Source of the DNA: Chrysogorgia sp. JL179-B06
Lineage: Eukaryota > Cnidaria > Anthozoa > Scleralcyonacea > Chrysogorgiidae
Reading direction: 5' to 3'
Assembly (NCBI GenBank): GCA_035772405.1
Contig: JAYKKM010000500.1
Coordinates: forward strand, 1-64,000
DNA length: 64,000 nucleotides
Part shown: piece by piece, positions 10,965 to 21,246 of the stretch
Position numbering within the stretch: the stretch's first letter is position 1
Layout: the number at the start of each line of letters is the position of its first letter
Position numbers and translations under genes: made by a program
The notes under the pieces: generated by a model
Databases searched by the model: none
What the model was told of the DNA's origin: nothing
What the model saw: only the letters and a program-made list of their open reading frames with translations

Positions 10965-13950
10965 TCCGATGGTTTGGTAAACATTTGCGGTTATCGATAT
11001 CGTCAGGAAGGATCGATCACGGAGAGGGGGAGGCGTTTGTATTTACCACCCTCCGTTGCTCTATTAATTTATATAAATCGAAATGATCTAGTTCCTGATG
11101 GTCTCGAAAGCAGTTTGTTTGGAAATTTGCAAGCCAAATAGTCGAAATTTTATTGTTGCATCTGTTTACGGACCACTTGATTCCGCGTGTGAATTCTTTG
11201 TCGCTTTTGAAAAGATTGATTGGGTTGATCCGCTGATGAGAATAAAGAGCTTCAATATCCTAGGGGATTTAAATTGTGATCTAGCTCTTAAATAGTAACC
11301 CTGATCAACCAACAAAAACACTTAAAGCTATCTATGAGAACATACCAACCGATCTCAGATGATCACGTGAGGGGGCACAATAATAACAAGGTAGATCTTG
11401 TACCCTTTATTGGGATCATTATGTACACGTCTATGACAAAAAAAAAACCAATCTGTCATGCAGTGTAATAGATACGGGAATTAGCGATCATAGTTTTAAT
11501 TTATGGGAATAAGAAAAATAAACCCTATCATAAATACACGCACCGAAGGCCAAAAATAATTGAAGTAAGCAATATGAAAAGGTTTAACCAGCAACCTTTT
11601 TAATGCGGATCTCCTTGCTCCGAGCCATGGGAACAGATTGTTCTTAAATCAGATACGGATTCCATGTGGGCTCATTGGAAATAATTATTTTTGGGAAAGT
11701 TCTTGACTAAGCAATGCTCCAGTGACAACATATAAGGAAGAGAACGTCTAGTATCCCAAGTTGACCGGGGAGATAAAATAATATAATATTGTTGATAGAG
11801 ATAAAGGAAATAAGCGTAAAAGCGATGGTGACCAAAAACTATACGAGGGATTCTGGGATGATGCTACATCATCTCCCAGAAACAAAGGTCAATGTTTGGC
11901 TTTTACGACAGGCCAAAAGTTGATTACTATCGTAACCGAAAAGTAGCTAACCAAAATAATAATCCAAAAGAGGCATGCAGGATAAACAATTAATAGTTTG
12001 CTTGGACGATCCTCTAGTGGCACTGGTTGTGAATGAAACTAAAGATAATATGATGTCAAAATTAGTACTTCATCTGAAGGGAAATTACACTGAAGACGTT
12101 TTTACATATTTTTCTAATATTGGCACCAGTTCTGGACTACAAACTCTATGGACTGGGACTCTGGTGCTTACTTTTGAACAATTTCGCAAAACCTTTCCAA
12201 TCCAAAATGTTACGTTTTAGGATGGTATCAAATAGCAAAGTACTCAAACTCTTGAACGGTTTGTCTAATTCTAAATGCAACAGGCCTTGACAAAATATCT
12301 GGAAAGATTTTTAAAAAACAGCCGGCAGCTTTCTGTTATTTGCCCCATCGCTTACACAGATTTTCCAATCATGCTATCATTTTCAAGTTATTTTCCATAT
12401 GATTGGAAAAACGGCTAGAATTCTGCCGCTGTTATAAAAAGGGCCCCACGAAAATCTATCAGAAAATTATTTAAGACCAATTTCCATATATTTTTACCAG
12501 GCAATAAGTAAAATAATGGAAAGAATTATGTATGATCAGATTTATGAAATTATCTTATCGAGAATAATACGTTACTTTCTGACCATCAATTTGGCTTTTC
12601 GTAGATTTCACATCGACAAGTTTCGGCTCTTTTAGATAGTACAAATAGTTGGTTATGTTAACATGGATCGTAAAATGTTTTAATTTGGTTGTGTTTGCTG
12701 GATTTAAATAGGCCTTCGATACCGTCAAACCATGATATTCTGGTGCGTAAATTAGAGATATACGGTATATTCACTCGGAAGTGCCTTATCCATGATACCA
12801 TATCATATTTGAGTCCGACTCGTAAACAAAAATATCAGTTGGGAGACGCAATTGTCTATCTGAGACGTCGTATAACATGCGGTATTACGCAAAGGGGCTC
12901 CATTTTTCCTTGCTGCCCGCTCTTCCTTCCTCTTATATATAAATGATTTTGCCGGAATGTCTTAAACAAGTTACTCCTCGGTTATTTGCCGATCGATACT
13001 AATATTACTAGCAGCTGGTGAAACTATAGAGGAAGTCGAGTTCGGTCATTGAATGGTGATCTTATTGTGTTTAAAAGAATCAAAATTAAGTTTGCTATAG
13101 CAGAGTCCTTGGGGTTGAAACTAGATGAGAATTTATCTTAGGTCAAACCATATTGAGAGATGTAGCTAAAAAAGTTGCTCTTTCAGGAATAGGAGCGATA
13201 CGACGAATCCGGTGATTTCGTTGATAGGGATAAACTTTGATCTCTAAACTATAATGCTTTAATTTCGCAGGTCCTCCACTTTAACTACTGTAACGGGAGG
13301 TATGGGATACCCTTGGTGCGGGTCTTTTAAATAGATTGCAAAAAAACTTCAGGAATAGAGTTGCACGAGTAGTCATGAATATCGAGTAATGAAAAACTCC
13401 TGGTATAGAAAAGCGATAAACGCCTTTAGGGTGGGAAAACTCTTGAAATTCAACGAGCCCAAATCAAAAGTAAAACAAATGTATAAAGTATCTAAATAAG
13501 TTTGGGCTCCCGAGTTCCCTTGCTAATCTTTTTTTATATGTAAAAGAAACATCACAGATCATTGACCTTAGGGGTGCTCATCTAACCTCTCTGCAGCTAC
13601 TACTTTACCTAGAACTGAATAATCTTAAGAAAAGTTTTTTGTTATGATGGAGCTAAACTGTGGAAGGAATTCTTTACCCGCAGATTTGCCGTGAATCAAA
13701 TTCCATTTACCAATATTCAAAAATGGAATCGACGCTCACAATTTTTAATACAATACAGAACCTTTAAATTTAATATATTACTATTAGTTAGTTGTGTATA
13801 AATAATTCATTTGTTAATTAGTAACTGTATATATTTGAACAAATAATGTAATTCACCAACCAACGCCCCTTGTGGAAACCAGCTTTTAAGTTGAGACGGC
13901 GCTAGCGTGTGATTTTAAATAAGTATTACCTTACCTTACCTTACCTTAAC
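10965..13950 (+). mobile_element. Decayed non-LTR retrotransposon (CR1/L2-like), plus strand
   Basis: This is a LINE relic with many stops and frameshifts. The apurinic endonuclease part is visible at 11098-11295 (VASVYGPLDS, then FNILGDLNCDL) and a diverged ISDHS at about 11480. The reverse transcriptase begins near 12272 (NATGLDKISG), continues through LRPISIY and ISKIMERIMYDQ at 12460-12540, a fingers/palm stretch near 12700-12745 (the FDTVNHDILVRKL-like motif), GITQ at 12880, and LFAD near 12980, where the catalytic second aspartate is altered. The 3' end carries a short TTACC tandem tail, as many CR1/L2-type elements do. Order and spacing match one full-length ORF2. Confidence 0.8.
13926..13950 (+). 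repeat. (TTACC)n LINE tail
   Basis: About four copies of the pentamer TTACC follow the LINE 3' untranslated region. Short tandem 3' tails in place of poly(A) are usual for CR1/L2-type LINEs, so this probably marks the element's end. Confidence 0.7.
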
Positions 13951-14049
13951 CTAATGCGTTTTTTTAATAAACTTATCAAAATAGATTTTTAAAATCATAA
14001 TTACATATTATGATAAGTATACAACTTCACAGCCGGAATATATCGTTTC

Positions 14050-14360
14050 CGACACGTACAAGAGTCGATTTAGTGAAATAAGAGGCGCGATTTGAAACAA
14101 GAGTCGATTTGATACCAGAGATGTTTTACCGCAGTACGCGTATAGTCAATTTGAGACAAGTGTCGTTTCGACACGTACAAGATAGAGTCGATTTGTGGCA
14201 AGAGTCGTTTTGACACAAGGGTCGATTTGAGGCAAGAGTCGATTTGACGCAAGAGTCGTTTTGACACAAGGGTCGATTTGACGCAAGAGTCGATTTGACG
14301 CAAGAGTCGTTTTGACACAAGGGTCGATTCGACAAATACAAGAGTCGATTTACCGAATAG
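14050..14360. repeat. Minisatellite with GAGTCGTTTTGAC theme
   Basis: Tandem units of about 18 bases alternate between CAAGAGTCGATTTGACG, CAAGAGTCGTTTTGACA and CAAGGGTCGATTTGA variants, giving a higher-order period of about 54 near 14190-14330. Looser units (AAGAGTCGTTTTGG) recur near 14440 and GGGTCGTTTCAGCCC near 14645. The long minus-strand frame across it (about 14070-14585), with repeated LCQND-like words, is a product of the repeat and not a gene. Confidence 0.85.
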
Positions 14361-14769
14361 GGCCAAAATGAGACAAATTAGAGCTGAAATGGCCCATATT
14401 GATGGCCCCAAATCTTGGGCCAAAATAGACCCAGACGAAGAGTCGTTTTGGACAGGGGGGCTGAATTGGAAAACGGGGAGGCTCATGCAAATGACAGGGC
14501 TGAAATGCCAAGAGATGGGGCTGATTCGGCATTTCCGCATAGCTAAAATCGCCCTGTCAACGCCGATTGAGCTCTCAAATGCCAAAACAGCTCACGCATA
14601 GGGCCAAAACGGCTTTGGCCCCAAAGGAGCTGAAACGAAATTCGGGGTCGTTTCAGCCCTTTTTCATTTACAGCATGTGTATGAGCATAGGAATCCTACA
14701 AGCATTACGTCTCACGTTGATCTATAAGTTTACGCACATGCCAAGGCGAGAGGCTCGGTTGAGGCTAGG

Positions 14770-14940
14770 GGTGGCCTATTTAAGCTGGATTTCGATTAAG
14801 CGAATATATAGTCGCACGGAGGAATTTTCTATTGTACAAATTGAATGGTTTTCCACTTGGTTGCACACGAGCGCTCTTAATACAATGGGAGAAAGTCGCT
14901 CGCGCGACTATAGTCGCTTAATCGAAATCCGCCCTTACAA
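14770..14940. repeat. Inverted repeat, possible small MITE
   Basis: The arm near 14775-14815 (GGATTTCGATTAAGCGA and a following TATAGTCG) is matched in inverted orientation at about 14902-14937 (CGACTATAGTCGCTTAATCG then AAATCC), separated by roughly 90 bases. A 192-codon frame running from 14567 overlaps it and has no recognisable similarity. No target-site duplication is certain, so MITE status is open. Confidence 0.5.
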
Positions 14941-15352
14941 TAGACTCCAGCGTTCTTTTTCTATTAACTTTACTTTTTCTGTTAACATTGCAATCGTATT
15001 GTTTTTGACTGGCGTGGTGTTTCTGACCGTTTTTAAGTGGAGTAATGTTTTTGACCGCAAACATGTTTCTTTGCAAAGTTTAGAAACTTCTCCCATTAAG
15101 GCATCGGTGAAAATGGTCTCTATCAGCGGGAACAGCTTCGCATAATTGGCTACGTCTACATGGACATGTCCTTGCATTCTGCTTGCTTTGAAAAATGACA
15201 ATTATTTCATCGAAAATTCATATTCTTTTTTAAATCTTCTATCAAAACAGCCCAATCCTTCTTTTTTTGTCACGAACAATAATATATTCCTCGGATGTAT
15301 ATTAGGTAAGAGTGACCTTAGCGTCATGTCTCGCTGATACTTATTCCATGTT

Positions 15353-15354
<2 letters not shown>

Positions 15355-15409
<55 letters not shown>
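15355..15409. repeat. (TA)n microsatellite
   Basis: A nearly pure TA tract of about 55 bases with one small interruption. It is the first of several (TA)n tracts flanking Penelope-derived pieces in 15.3-18.7 kb. Confidence 0.95.
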
Positions 15410-15470
15410 GTGTAGGTTTTGGTCTACGAAATGCAAAGAGTGCTCAACAACATATAGTTAGAGCAAATAA

Positions 15471-15569
15471 TAGATTTTCGCTTACCTCAAAACTGGTCTG
15501 CTACAACTTGTTTCATCTGTCTGATGAAACAAGTTGTAGCAGACCAGTTTTGAGGTAAGCGAAAATCTA
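15471..15569. repeat. Perfect 47-bp-arm palindrome, 5-nt loop
   Basis: Bases 15471-15517 and 15523-15569 are exact reverse complements with TGTCT between them. I checked all 47 positions by hand. A related AGAGTGCTCAA motif lies on each side (15438 and 15593), the outer one belonging to the Penelope-like 3' end found again at 16.29 kb. The palindrome may therefore be an inverted junction between two truncated retroelement copies. Confidence 0.9.
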
Positions 15570-15589
15570 TATATATATATATATATATG

Positions 15590-15680
15590 TTAAGAGTGCT
15601 CAATACCTATAGTAGAGCAGAATAATAAGAACAAAAGAGACGAACTTTTGTTATTTCATTTAAACTTTATTTCACTATAT
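15590..15680 (-). mobile_element. Penelope-like 3' end fragment
   Basis: The sequence from AGAGTGCTCAATACC through AGTAGAGCAGAATAATAAGAAC to TTTATTTCACTA is nearly the same as at 16287-16378, the 3' part of the larger Penelope-like copy. It stops at a (TA)n tract just where the ribozyme of the larger copy would start. I read it as a 5'-truncated fragment on the minus strand. Confidence 0.65.
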
Positions 15681-15681
15681 A

Positions 15682-15760
<79 letters not shown>
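15678..15760. repeat. (TA)n microsatellite
   Basis: A TA tract of about 80 bases with one phase slip near 15690. It separates the Penelope fragment from the hairpin element that follows. Confidence 0.95.
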
Positions 15761-15762
<2 letters not shown>

Positions 15763-15950
15763 AGAAATAGAAAACATTTTCCGTGTTTACATGCAGTTAT
15801 ATAAACACGAGAACGAGAAATCATAGTGGGAACACGAGTTGTGGGAACACGAGTGGCGAGTGTTTCCACGCGATTTCGAGTTCTCCCAAACTTCCACGAG
15901 TGTTTATATAACTGCATGTAAACACGCATAAAATGTTTTCTATTTCTTTT
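15763..15950. mobile_element. Hairpin (foldback/MITE-like) element
   Basis: Arms of about 45 bases, 15763-15807 and 15902-15947, are inverted copies (AGAAATAGAAAACATTTT, CGTGTTTACATGCAG, TTATATAAACAC) with a 3-base difference. The loop of about 95 bases repeats GGGAACACGAG. The right arm is followed by TATAAAATAACCC. The element may extend to about 16210, where TGACCAATCACAGCG, a phrase common in MITE interiors, occurs. No protein is encoded. Confidence 0.55.
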
Positions 15951-16021
15951 ATAAAATAACCCGTAGAAAGCAAATAAAATGTACAAATATATTTTTTATC
16001 AACACGTAAGTTCTCCTTACT

Positions 16022-16150
16022 GCGTATGATGGCACCGTGATGTCTAATTGATGGCGTATGATGGTTTAATTGATGGCGTATGATGGCTGGCTAATTGATG
16101 ATGCGTGTGATGGCTAATTGATGGCATATCACGATGGCGTAATCCATCCA
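16022..16150. repeat. GATGGCGTATGATGGCTAATT minisatellite
   Basis: Five or six imperfect units built from TGATGGCGTATGATGG and CTAATTGATGG occur in a row. Unit length varies around 21 to 26 bases. There is no coding potential. Confidence 0.75.
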
Positions 16151-16212
16151 TGTTATACAGCCTGATATAAACACGGTAACTGACCAATCACAGCGTGCGT
16201 AAGACACGACTT

Positions 16213-16268
16213 ATTTTATATATATATATATATATGTGTGTGGGGGTGTGTGTGTGTGTGTGTGTGTC
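16213..16268. repeat. (TA)n-(TG)n microsatellite
   Basis: A TA run passes into TGTG with a short G run (GTGGGGG) inside. It sits at the outer edge of the Penelope-like left arm. Confidence 0.9.
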
Positions 16269-16286
16269 AGGTTCAAAATCATATCA

Positions 16287-17369
16287 GGTAGAGTGCTCAA
16301 TACCAAAGTAGAGCAGAATAGTAAGAACAAAAGAGACGAACTTTAATTGGTTATTTCATTTAAATTTTATTTCACTACAGATCTGTTTCGTATGTAAAGC
16401 TATAACGCTTACCACACTCATCAGGTGAGTATTGCGGACTGGTGTTACAAAGCGGAAACTTGATATTGTATTGATCTACAAGACGGATTAATTAAGTATG
16501 ACGTTAGATGAAGTTGCGGTACATTATAAATTTTTCATAAAGGCATAAGTTACAATGTTTTTGTTAAATTAGAGTAGGGTTTGCATCGGCTTGATTATGT
16601 TCCATTTGATTGAGTATTGAGTATCTGATGCTTTTAAAGTCCAGATGTGCTTGCTTATAGTTCAGTGGCAGATTTACGTTTTGAATTTCTGAAAGAGCTT
16701 GTATAGTTTAAGTATCTGGTTTTACAAGTGCCTTCAGTTAGGCCTACATAAGTTTCTTTCTTTTTTGTTGTCTTCTGTGGTGACTGTAGCTTGGTAGACT
16801 ATTCCTTCGCGGTTAGGCATTTACCAGAAAGTGGGCAGTTGTTTTGTTGGCGGCAATTGCATTCCTTGGTGCTGGGGATAATGGTTGGGTTATTTTGGGT
16901 TTCTTTGACTTTGTTGAGTCGAATTTATTGTGGGATGAAATTATGTTGTCTATATCAGGCATGCAGCTATAGCTTAATTTTAGGTATTTCTATTGAATAT
17001 TTTCCGCAAAGGATGGTGGCGCGAGGAAGCATTGGTTGATCGTACGCAAGAATATGTGGCCGATGTTTGTGGCGACGTTGGCACTGTAAGGTGATTAAAC
17101 CATGTGGCGTTTCTGGATCTCGGGCGTTTCGGTTTTGTTGGTTCGGGTTTGTAATTGAGTTTGTATAGTCGTACCCGCTTTTCTTCAGGGCTACTTGGTA
17201 TGGTAGGGTTGCCTGAGTCGAAGGATTGTCTTTCGGATGAGATGTTGGAGAGTCTTCTGTTGATGGATTCTGGTATGCTGCGGATAATGGATGGCGGGTA
17301 GTTGCTTTGGTGGTTGACGTATTGAGGGACGTTGTTTGGTTTAGTAAATGGCTTAAACGTTTCGGCTCG
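16287..17369 (-). mobile_element. Penelope-like element, 5'-truncated, left arm
   Basis: This is the 3' part of a Penelope-like retroelement on the minus strand. From the centre outward it encodes the segment before the endonuclease (HPPS, then SINRRLS-like and ALKKSGYDY in scattered frames), a cysteine-rich stretch (CNC...CPLSGKCL), the GIVY and TYVGL motifs of a GIY-YIG endonuclease, and TELSK-like sequence, all frame-broken. Then come the hammerhead ribozyme and a 3' tail. The reverse transcriptase is absent. It is an inverted copy of 17406-18534. The longest frame (16967-17443) runs through the spacer and is not functional. Confidence 0.8.
16370..16430 (-). ncRNA. Hammerhead ribozyme (left Penelope arm)
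   Basis: On the minus strand the conserved core CTGATGA occupies 16424-16418 and GAAA 16389-16386. Stem II is GTGTG against a CATAC-ended strand (five pairs, one G-U), stem III is ACAG/CTGT around a tiny loop, and the predicted cut follows CTGTA at 16376. Stem I pairs TCAC with GTGA. Short-stem-III hammerheads are known from Penelope-like elements. One stem II pair formed in the right copy is lost here. Confidence 0.8.
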
Positions 17370-17405
17370 TAAGCCGTCGACTTCTTAGACATCACATTAG
17401 ACATA
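17370..17405. other. Spacer at the centre of the Penelope palindrome
   Basis: Thirty-six bases that do not pair separate the two arms, which meet at CGGCTCG on the left and CGAACCG on the right. The 5'-truncated ends of the two copies face each other here. The spacer could be filler added when the two copies joined. Confidence 0.7.
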
Positions 17406-18534
17406 CGAACCGAAACGTTTAAGCTATTTACTAAACCAAACAACGTCCCTCAATACCGCAACCACCAAAGCAACCACCCGCCATTCATTATCCGCAGCAT
17501 ACCAGAATCCATCAACAGAAGACTCTCCAACATCTCATCCGACAGACAATCCTTCGACTCAGCAACCCCATCATACCAAGAAGCCCTGAAGAAAGCGGGT
17601 ACGACTACAAACTCAATCCAGAAACGCCCGCGATCCAGAAACACCACATGGTTTAATCCACCTTACAGTGCAACGTCGCCACAAACATCTGCCACATATT
17701 ATTGCGTACGATCAACGAATGCTTCCCCGCCAGCCATCCTTTGCGGAAAATATTCAATATAAATACCCTAAAATTAAGCTATAGCTGCATGCCTAATATA
17801 GACAACACAATTTCATCCCACAATAAATTCGATCTCTACAAAGTCAAATAAACCCAAAATAACCCAACCATTATCCCCACCACCAAGGAATGCAATTGCC
17901 GCCAACAAAACAACTGCCCGCTTTCTGGTAAATGCCTAACCGAAGGAATAGTCTACTAAGCTACAGTCACAACAGAAGACAACAAAAAAGAAGAAACTTA
18001 TGTAGGCCTAACCTTTTAAAACCAGATACTTAAACCATACAAGCTCTTTCAGAAATTCAAAACGTAAATCTGCCACTGAACTAAGCAAGCACATCTGGAC
18101 TTTTAAAATAATCAAATACTCAATACTCAATCAAATGGAACATAATCAAGCGATGCAAACCCTACTCTAATTTAACAAAACGTTGTAACTTATGCCTTTA
18201 TGAAAAATTTATAATTATTTGTCACCCCGAATTATTTTCACTCAACAGCAGAAACGAACTTATATCAACTTGCAGGCATAGAAAAAAACATTTACTGTGC
18301 AACTACTGTATTAGCTAATTAATATGTTACCGCAACTTCACATAACGTCATACATAATTAATCCGTCTTGTAGATCAATACAATATCAAGTTTCCGCTTT
18401 GTGACACCAGTCGCAATACTCACCTGATGAGTGTGGTAAGCTTTATAGCTTTCCATACGAAACAGATCTGTAGTGAAATAAAGTTAAAATGAAGTAACCA
18501 AAGTTCGTCTCTTTTGTTCTTACGTTCTTACTAT
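17406..18534 (+). mobile_element. Penelope-like element, 5'-truncated, right arm
   Basis: This is the plus-strand mate of the left arm. Readable pieces in order: HPPSIIRSIPESINRRLSN (about 17475-17535), EALKKSGYDYKLN (17580-17620), TTWFNPPYSA (17645-17670), a cysteine cluster with CNCRQQNNCPLSGKCL and GIVY (17885-17960), ETYVGLT (17990-18015) and ATELSKHIW (18080-18110). The GIVY and YVGL pair is the GIY-YIG nuclease signature that Penelope-like elements use for integration. Frames are broken in several places. Compared with the left arm it carries about 110 extra bases near 18213-18325. It ends with a hammerhead ribozyme and tail next to a long (TA)n tract. Confidence 0.82.
18416..18480 (+). 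ncRNA. Hammerhead ribozyme (right Penelope arm)
   Basis: CTGATGA is at 18424-18430 and GAAA at 18459-18462. Stem II pairs GTGTGG (18431-18436) with CCATAC (18453-18458), six pairs with one G-U, capped by a second small helix AAGCT/AGCTT. Stem III is ACAG/CTGT at 18462-18471 with a two-base loop, or three pairs with four. Stem I pairs TCAC (18420-18423) with GTGA (18473-18476). The predicted cleavage is after A18472. All core positions agree with the hammerhead consensus, and the location in a Penelope-like 3' region matches known examples. Confidence 0.87.
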
Positions 18535-18536
18535 AT

Positions 18537-18697
<161 letters not shown>

Positions 18698-18699
18698 CG

Positions 18700-19805
18700 T
18701 TGTAACGTTCGTTATACCAATTACTTACGTCCCTCACATCCATACTATATTTAAGTAGTAGTTAAAACATCAGCCGCGAATATTTTAACGAACTTGTAAA
18801 ATGAATAGAATATATGATTCATACTTTGGTTGGAATTTGTAGAAACGGTACAAATTAACAAACTCCGAAAAAGCTCAATTTGAGCAAGTTAACTTTGATA
18901 AAACATTGGTGTTTTATTATTCAAGGTTTTATCCTGTGTCAAAGATGCTGATTAATTATTAATTTCTTTTGAATTTTCTTCATGAATTATAAATGAATTT
19001 TACAATAATTAGTACCTTTGGACGCTGTGGATGGGGGTTCATATGCAAATTAATACAAATAGATCACTACTTTAAAGAATACACATAGCTCTTTTTTGTA
19101 TACAATTCTATTCGATTGTCTCATTATAACATTTGCGAAGGTTCTGTCTCCACTGATTACTGGAAAGTTAATAGGGGCATGTCGTCAGACACGGCTCAGC
19201 CTATACCCTAATAAAACTATCCTGAACATTTGCGTCAGACGTGCAAAATATAATATCAGTCGATCTATATAATTAAGTGCACATGCCAAAGATTTTCAAC
19301 AAAAAAAGCTAGAAAATTAAAGATGTATTCACTATCCAAAAATATTAATACCCTCATATAATTATTATTGTTAGTCATTTTTTCAAAGTGAGAAACGCCT
19401 TCCTATGAATATAAATGAACACGAGATAATAATGTAACTAGAAATACATGTCCGCAATAACCCATCGCCTCTCTGTTCTATCTGTTCTAATATAATATTA
19501 CGTGTTCAAGCATTAAAAATACTTTTATTTTTTCTTCCGTGAAAAAGATGGATTACAAAGCTATTAATATAAAAGTGATATGCCCGTGAAAACTGAGAAT
19601 TAAATGTTATACCACGTCGTGCCTACAGAGAATGCTAGGTCTGTGTAAAATTTACGAATTTCAAAGAGACTGATCATCACTTTCCAAATATACGACGTAC
19701 AAGTGAAGTTATTACGCTGGACAAAATCATCCACAAATAGTCAGACGAATTGTGAAAACAATGTTGAGAAGGATTAATAGCTAAATTATGTTTAACGAAC
19801 AAAAA
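18700..19805. other. AT-rich DNA, no gene seen
   Basis: No open frame of note, repeat family or RNA gene is visible. It lies 3' of the minus-strand coding exon that ends at 19810 and could include its 3' untranslated region. Confidence 0.5.
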
Positions 19806-19809
19806 TATA

Positions 19810-20310
19810 TTAATCGATGGGATCGTATCCGCTGCCCCCATAAACACCAGCACTTGTAGAGATGAGCTTATCCGCATCACCTTCATCTATGTCATCGATA
19901 CCTGCACCTGCCCAGAAGTTAGCTTGATGACATCCAGTTGGCACGTCACTTATTAAAACACCCAATCGGGCTCTTGAAGAACCAGTAGAATTACCTCCGA
20001 TATTAAAACCTTGCTCGATACATTTCACATCCATATCTTCAAACACGAATCCTCCAAACTTCTTCCAATCTGCCAGGGTTTTTATTGGTCGGCTCGACGG
20101 TGGCCATCTGCAATCAAATGATACAGCGATTTTGCTTTGTAGTCCGAGATGACGATGCTATTCTCGCCAACACTACTTAATAGACAAATTTCTGTTAATG
20201 AAGTGCTCCAATACGTTGGCAGCTTCGTTCCATCCGTAGAATCACCATTCTCCTCGGCTAACAGGTTGAAGCTTTCCTTGTTGGTCCAGTATGACGAGTC
20301 ATAAATAAAC
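19810..20310 (-). pseudogene. Anthozoan secreted-matrix-type domain, one frameshift
   Basis: On the minus strand two overlapping frames together give one domain. It opens with KPMFIYDSSYWTNKESFNLL, then TKLPTYWSTS, ICLLSSVGE, SLYHLIADG, shifts frame near 20090-20105, and continues RPIKTLADWKKFGGF, GFNIGGNS, ARLGVLISD and GCHQANFWAGAG to a stop at 19810. From memory this pattern (YDSSYWT, LPTYW, SLY.LIADG, a late Cys and glycine-rich end) occurs in anthozoan secreted proteins such as uncharacterized skeletal organic matrix protein 5. A pyrimidine-rich stretch ending TTTCTCAAAG before the first motif looks like an acceptor, so this is probably a last exon. The frameshift may be a true lesion or a sequence error. 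Confidence 0.6.
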
Positions 20311-20429
20311 ATCGGCTTTGAGAAATTAAAAAAAATAAAATGTTCACATGCCTGAATGACTTCTGGTGAAAAAAGTATATTCATGTTCCCCAAATATGTT
20401 AGAGCGAACAAATATACAGTAAATTAAGG

Positions 20430-20790
20430 TGTAGTGCGGTGCGGTGCGGGTGCGGGTGCGGTGCGGTGTGGTGCAGTGCGGTGCAGTGCGGTGCAGTGCG
20501 GTGCAGTGCGGTGCGGTGCTGTGCGGTGCAGTGCGGTGCAGTGCGGTGCAGTGCGGTGCAGTGCGGTGCAGTGCGGTGCAGTGCGGTGCAGTGCGGTGCA
20601 GTGCGGTGCGGTGCGGTGCGGTGCGGTGCGGTGCGGTGCGGTGCGGTGCGGTGCGGTGGCGGTGCGGTGCGGTGCGGTGCGGTGCGGTGCGGTGCGGTGC
20701 GGTGCGGTGCGGTGCGGTGCGGTGCGGTGCGGTTCGGTGCAGTGCGGTGTGCAGTACGGTACAGTGCGGTGCAGTGCGGTGCATTACTGC
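20430..20790. repeat. GTGCG/GTGCA pentamer array
   Basis: About 350 bases consist of the pentamer GTGCG, alternating regularly with GTGCA in the left part (10-base higher unit) and pure GTGCG in the right part. Long frames in several phases on both strands result from a 5-base unit without stop codons and are not genes. It is CpG-dense, which is unusual in this AT-rich window. Confidence 0.95.
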
Positions 20791-20824
20791 ACCACTATAT
20801 ATATACAGAACTCGTGACTGGGCT

Positions 20825-21117
20825 CTCGACAACGGCTTCCGTAGCTCCGTGGTCAGAGCACTGCACTATCATCGCATTGTCGCGGGTTCAATTCCAGCCG
20901 GAAGGACTTGAAGGTGCATTTTTTCGCAACTGGTCCCGGTTTGGTCTTAAAATGTATGTATTCCAACACTCGAAATTTTCCTTCACCATAAATCCTTTCA
21001 ACATGTAGTTTGATCGAGTGAAATGCCAAATATTACATATATACACCATTTGTGTGTGGCACGAAACTAACTAGTAATAAAAATGTCTAGTCACAACTGT
21101 TTGAGTCTTTGAATTTT

Positions 21118-21119
<2 letters not shown>
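20825..21119 (+). mobile_element. tRNA-derived SINE, copy 1
   Basis: The head resembles a tRNA gene. CTTCCG pairs with CGGAAG in an acceptor-like stem, TAGCTCCGTGG fits an internal promoter A box, and GGTTCAATTCC fits the B box. A unique body of about 220 bases follows and ends in a (TA)n tract. The same unit recurs at 21537-21836. RNA polymerase III transcription and LINE-supplied mobility are family knowledge; the LINE partner is not identified. Confidence 0.75.
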
Positions 21120-21185
<66 letters not shown>

Positions 21186-21192
21186 TATATAT

Positions 21193-21246
<54 letters not shown>
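21120..21246. repeat. (TA)n followed by (GATA)n
   Basis: About 65 bases of TA, the linker CAGTATATAT, then about 55 bases of GATA. The same TA-CAGTATATAT-GATA series follows the second SINE copy. Confidence 0.95.

Noticed and set aside
14070..15145. 171- and 192-codon frames
   Set aside because: The first is translated minisatellite; the second crosses an inverted repeat and has no recognisable similarity.
15521..15565. CTGATGA and GAAA words inside the 47-bp palindrome as a third hammerhead
   Set aside because: No stem II or stem III can form between them in the required geometry; the perfect hairpin would dominate.
20434..21008. Long frames of 127-189 codons on both strands
   Set aside because: They arise from the stop-free pentamer repeat and have no domain or start context.
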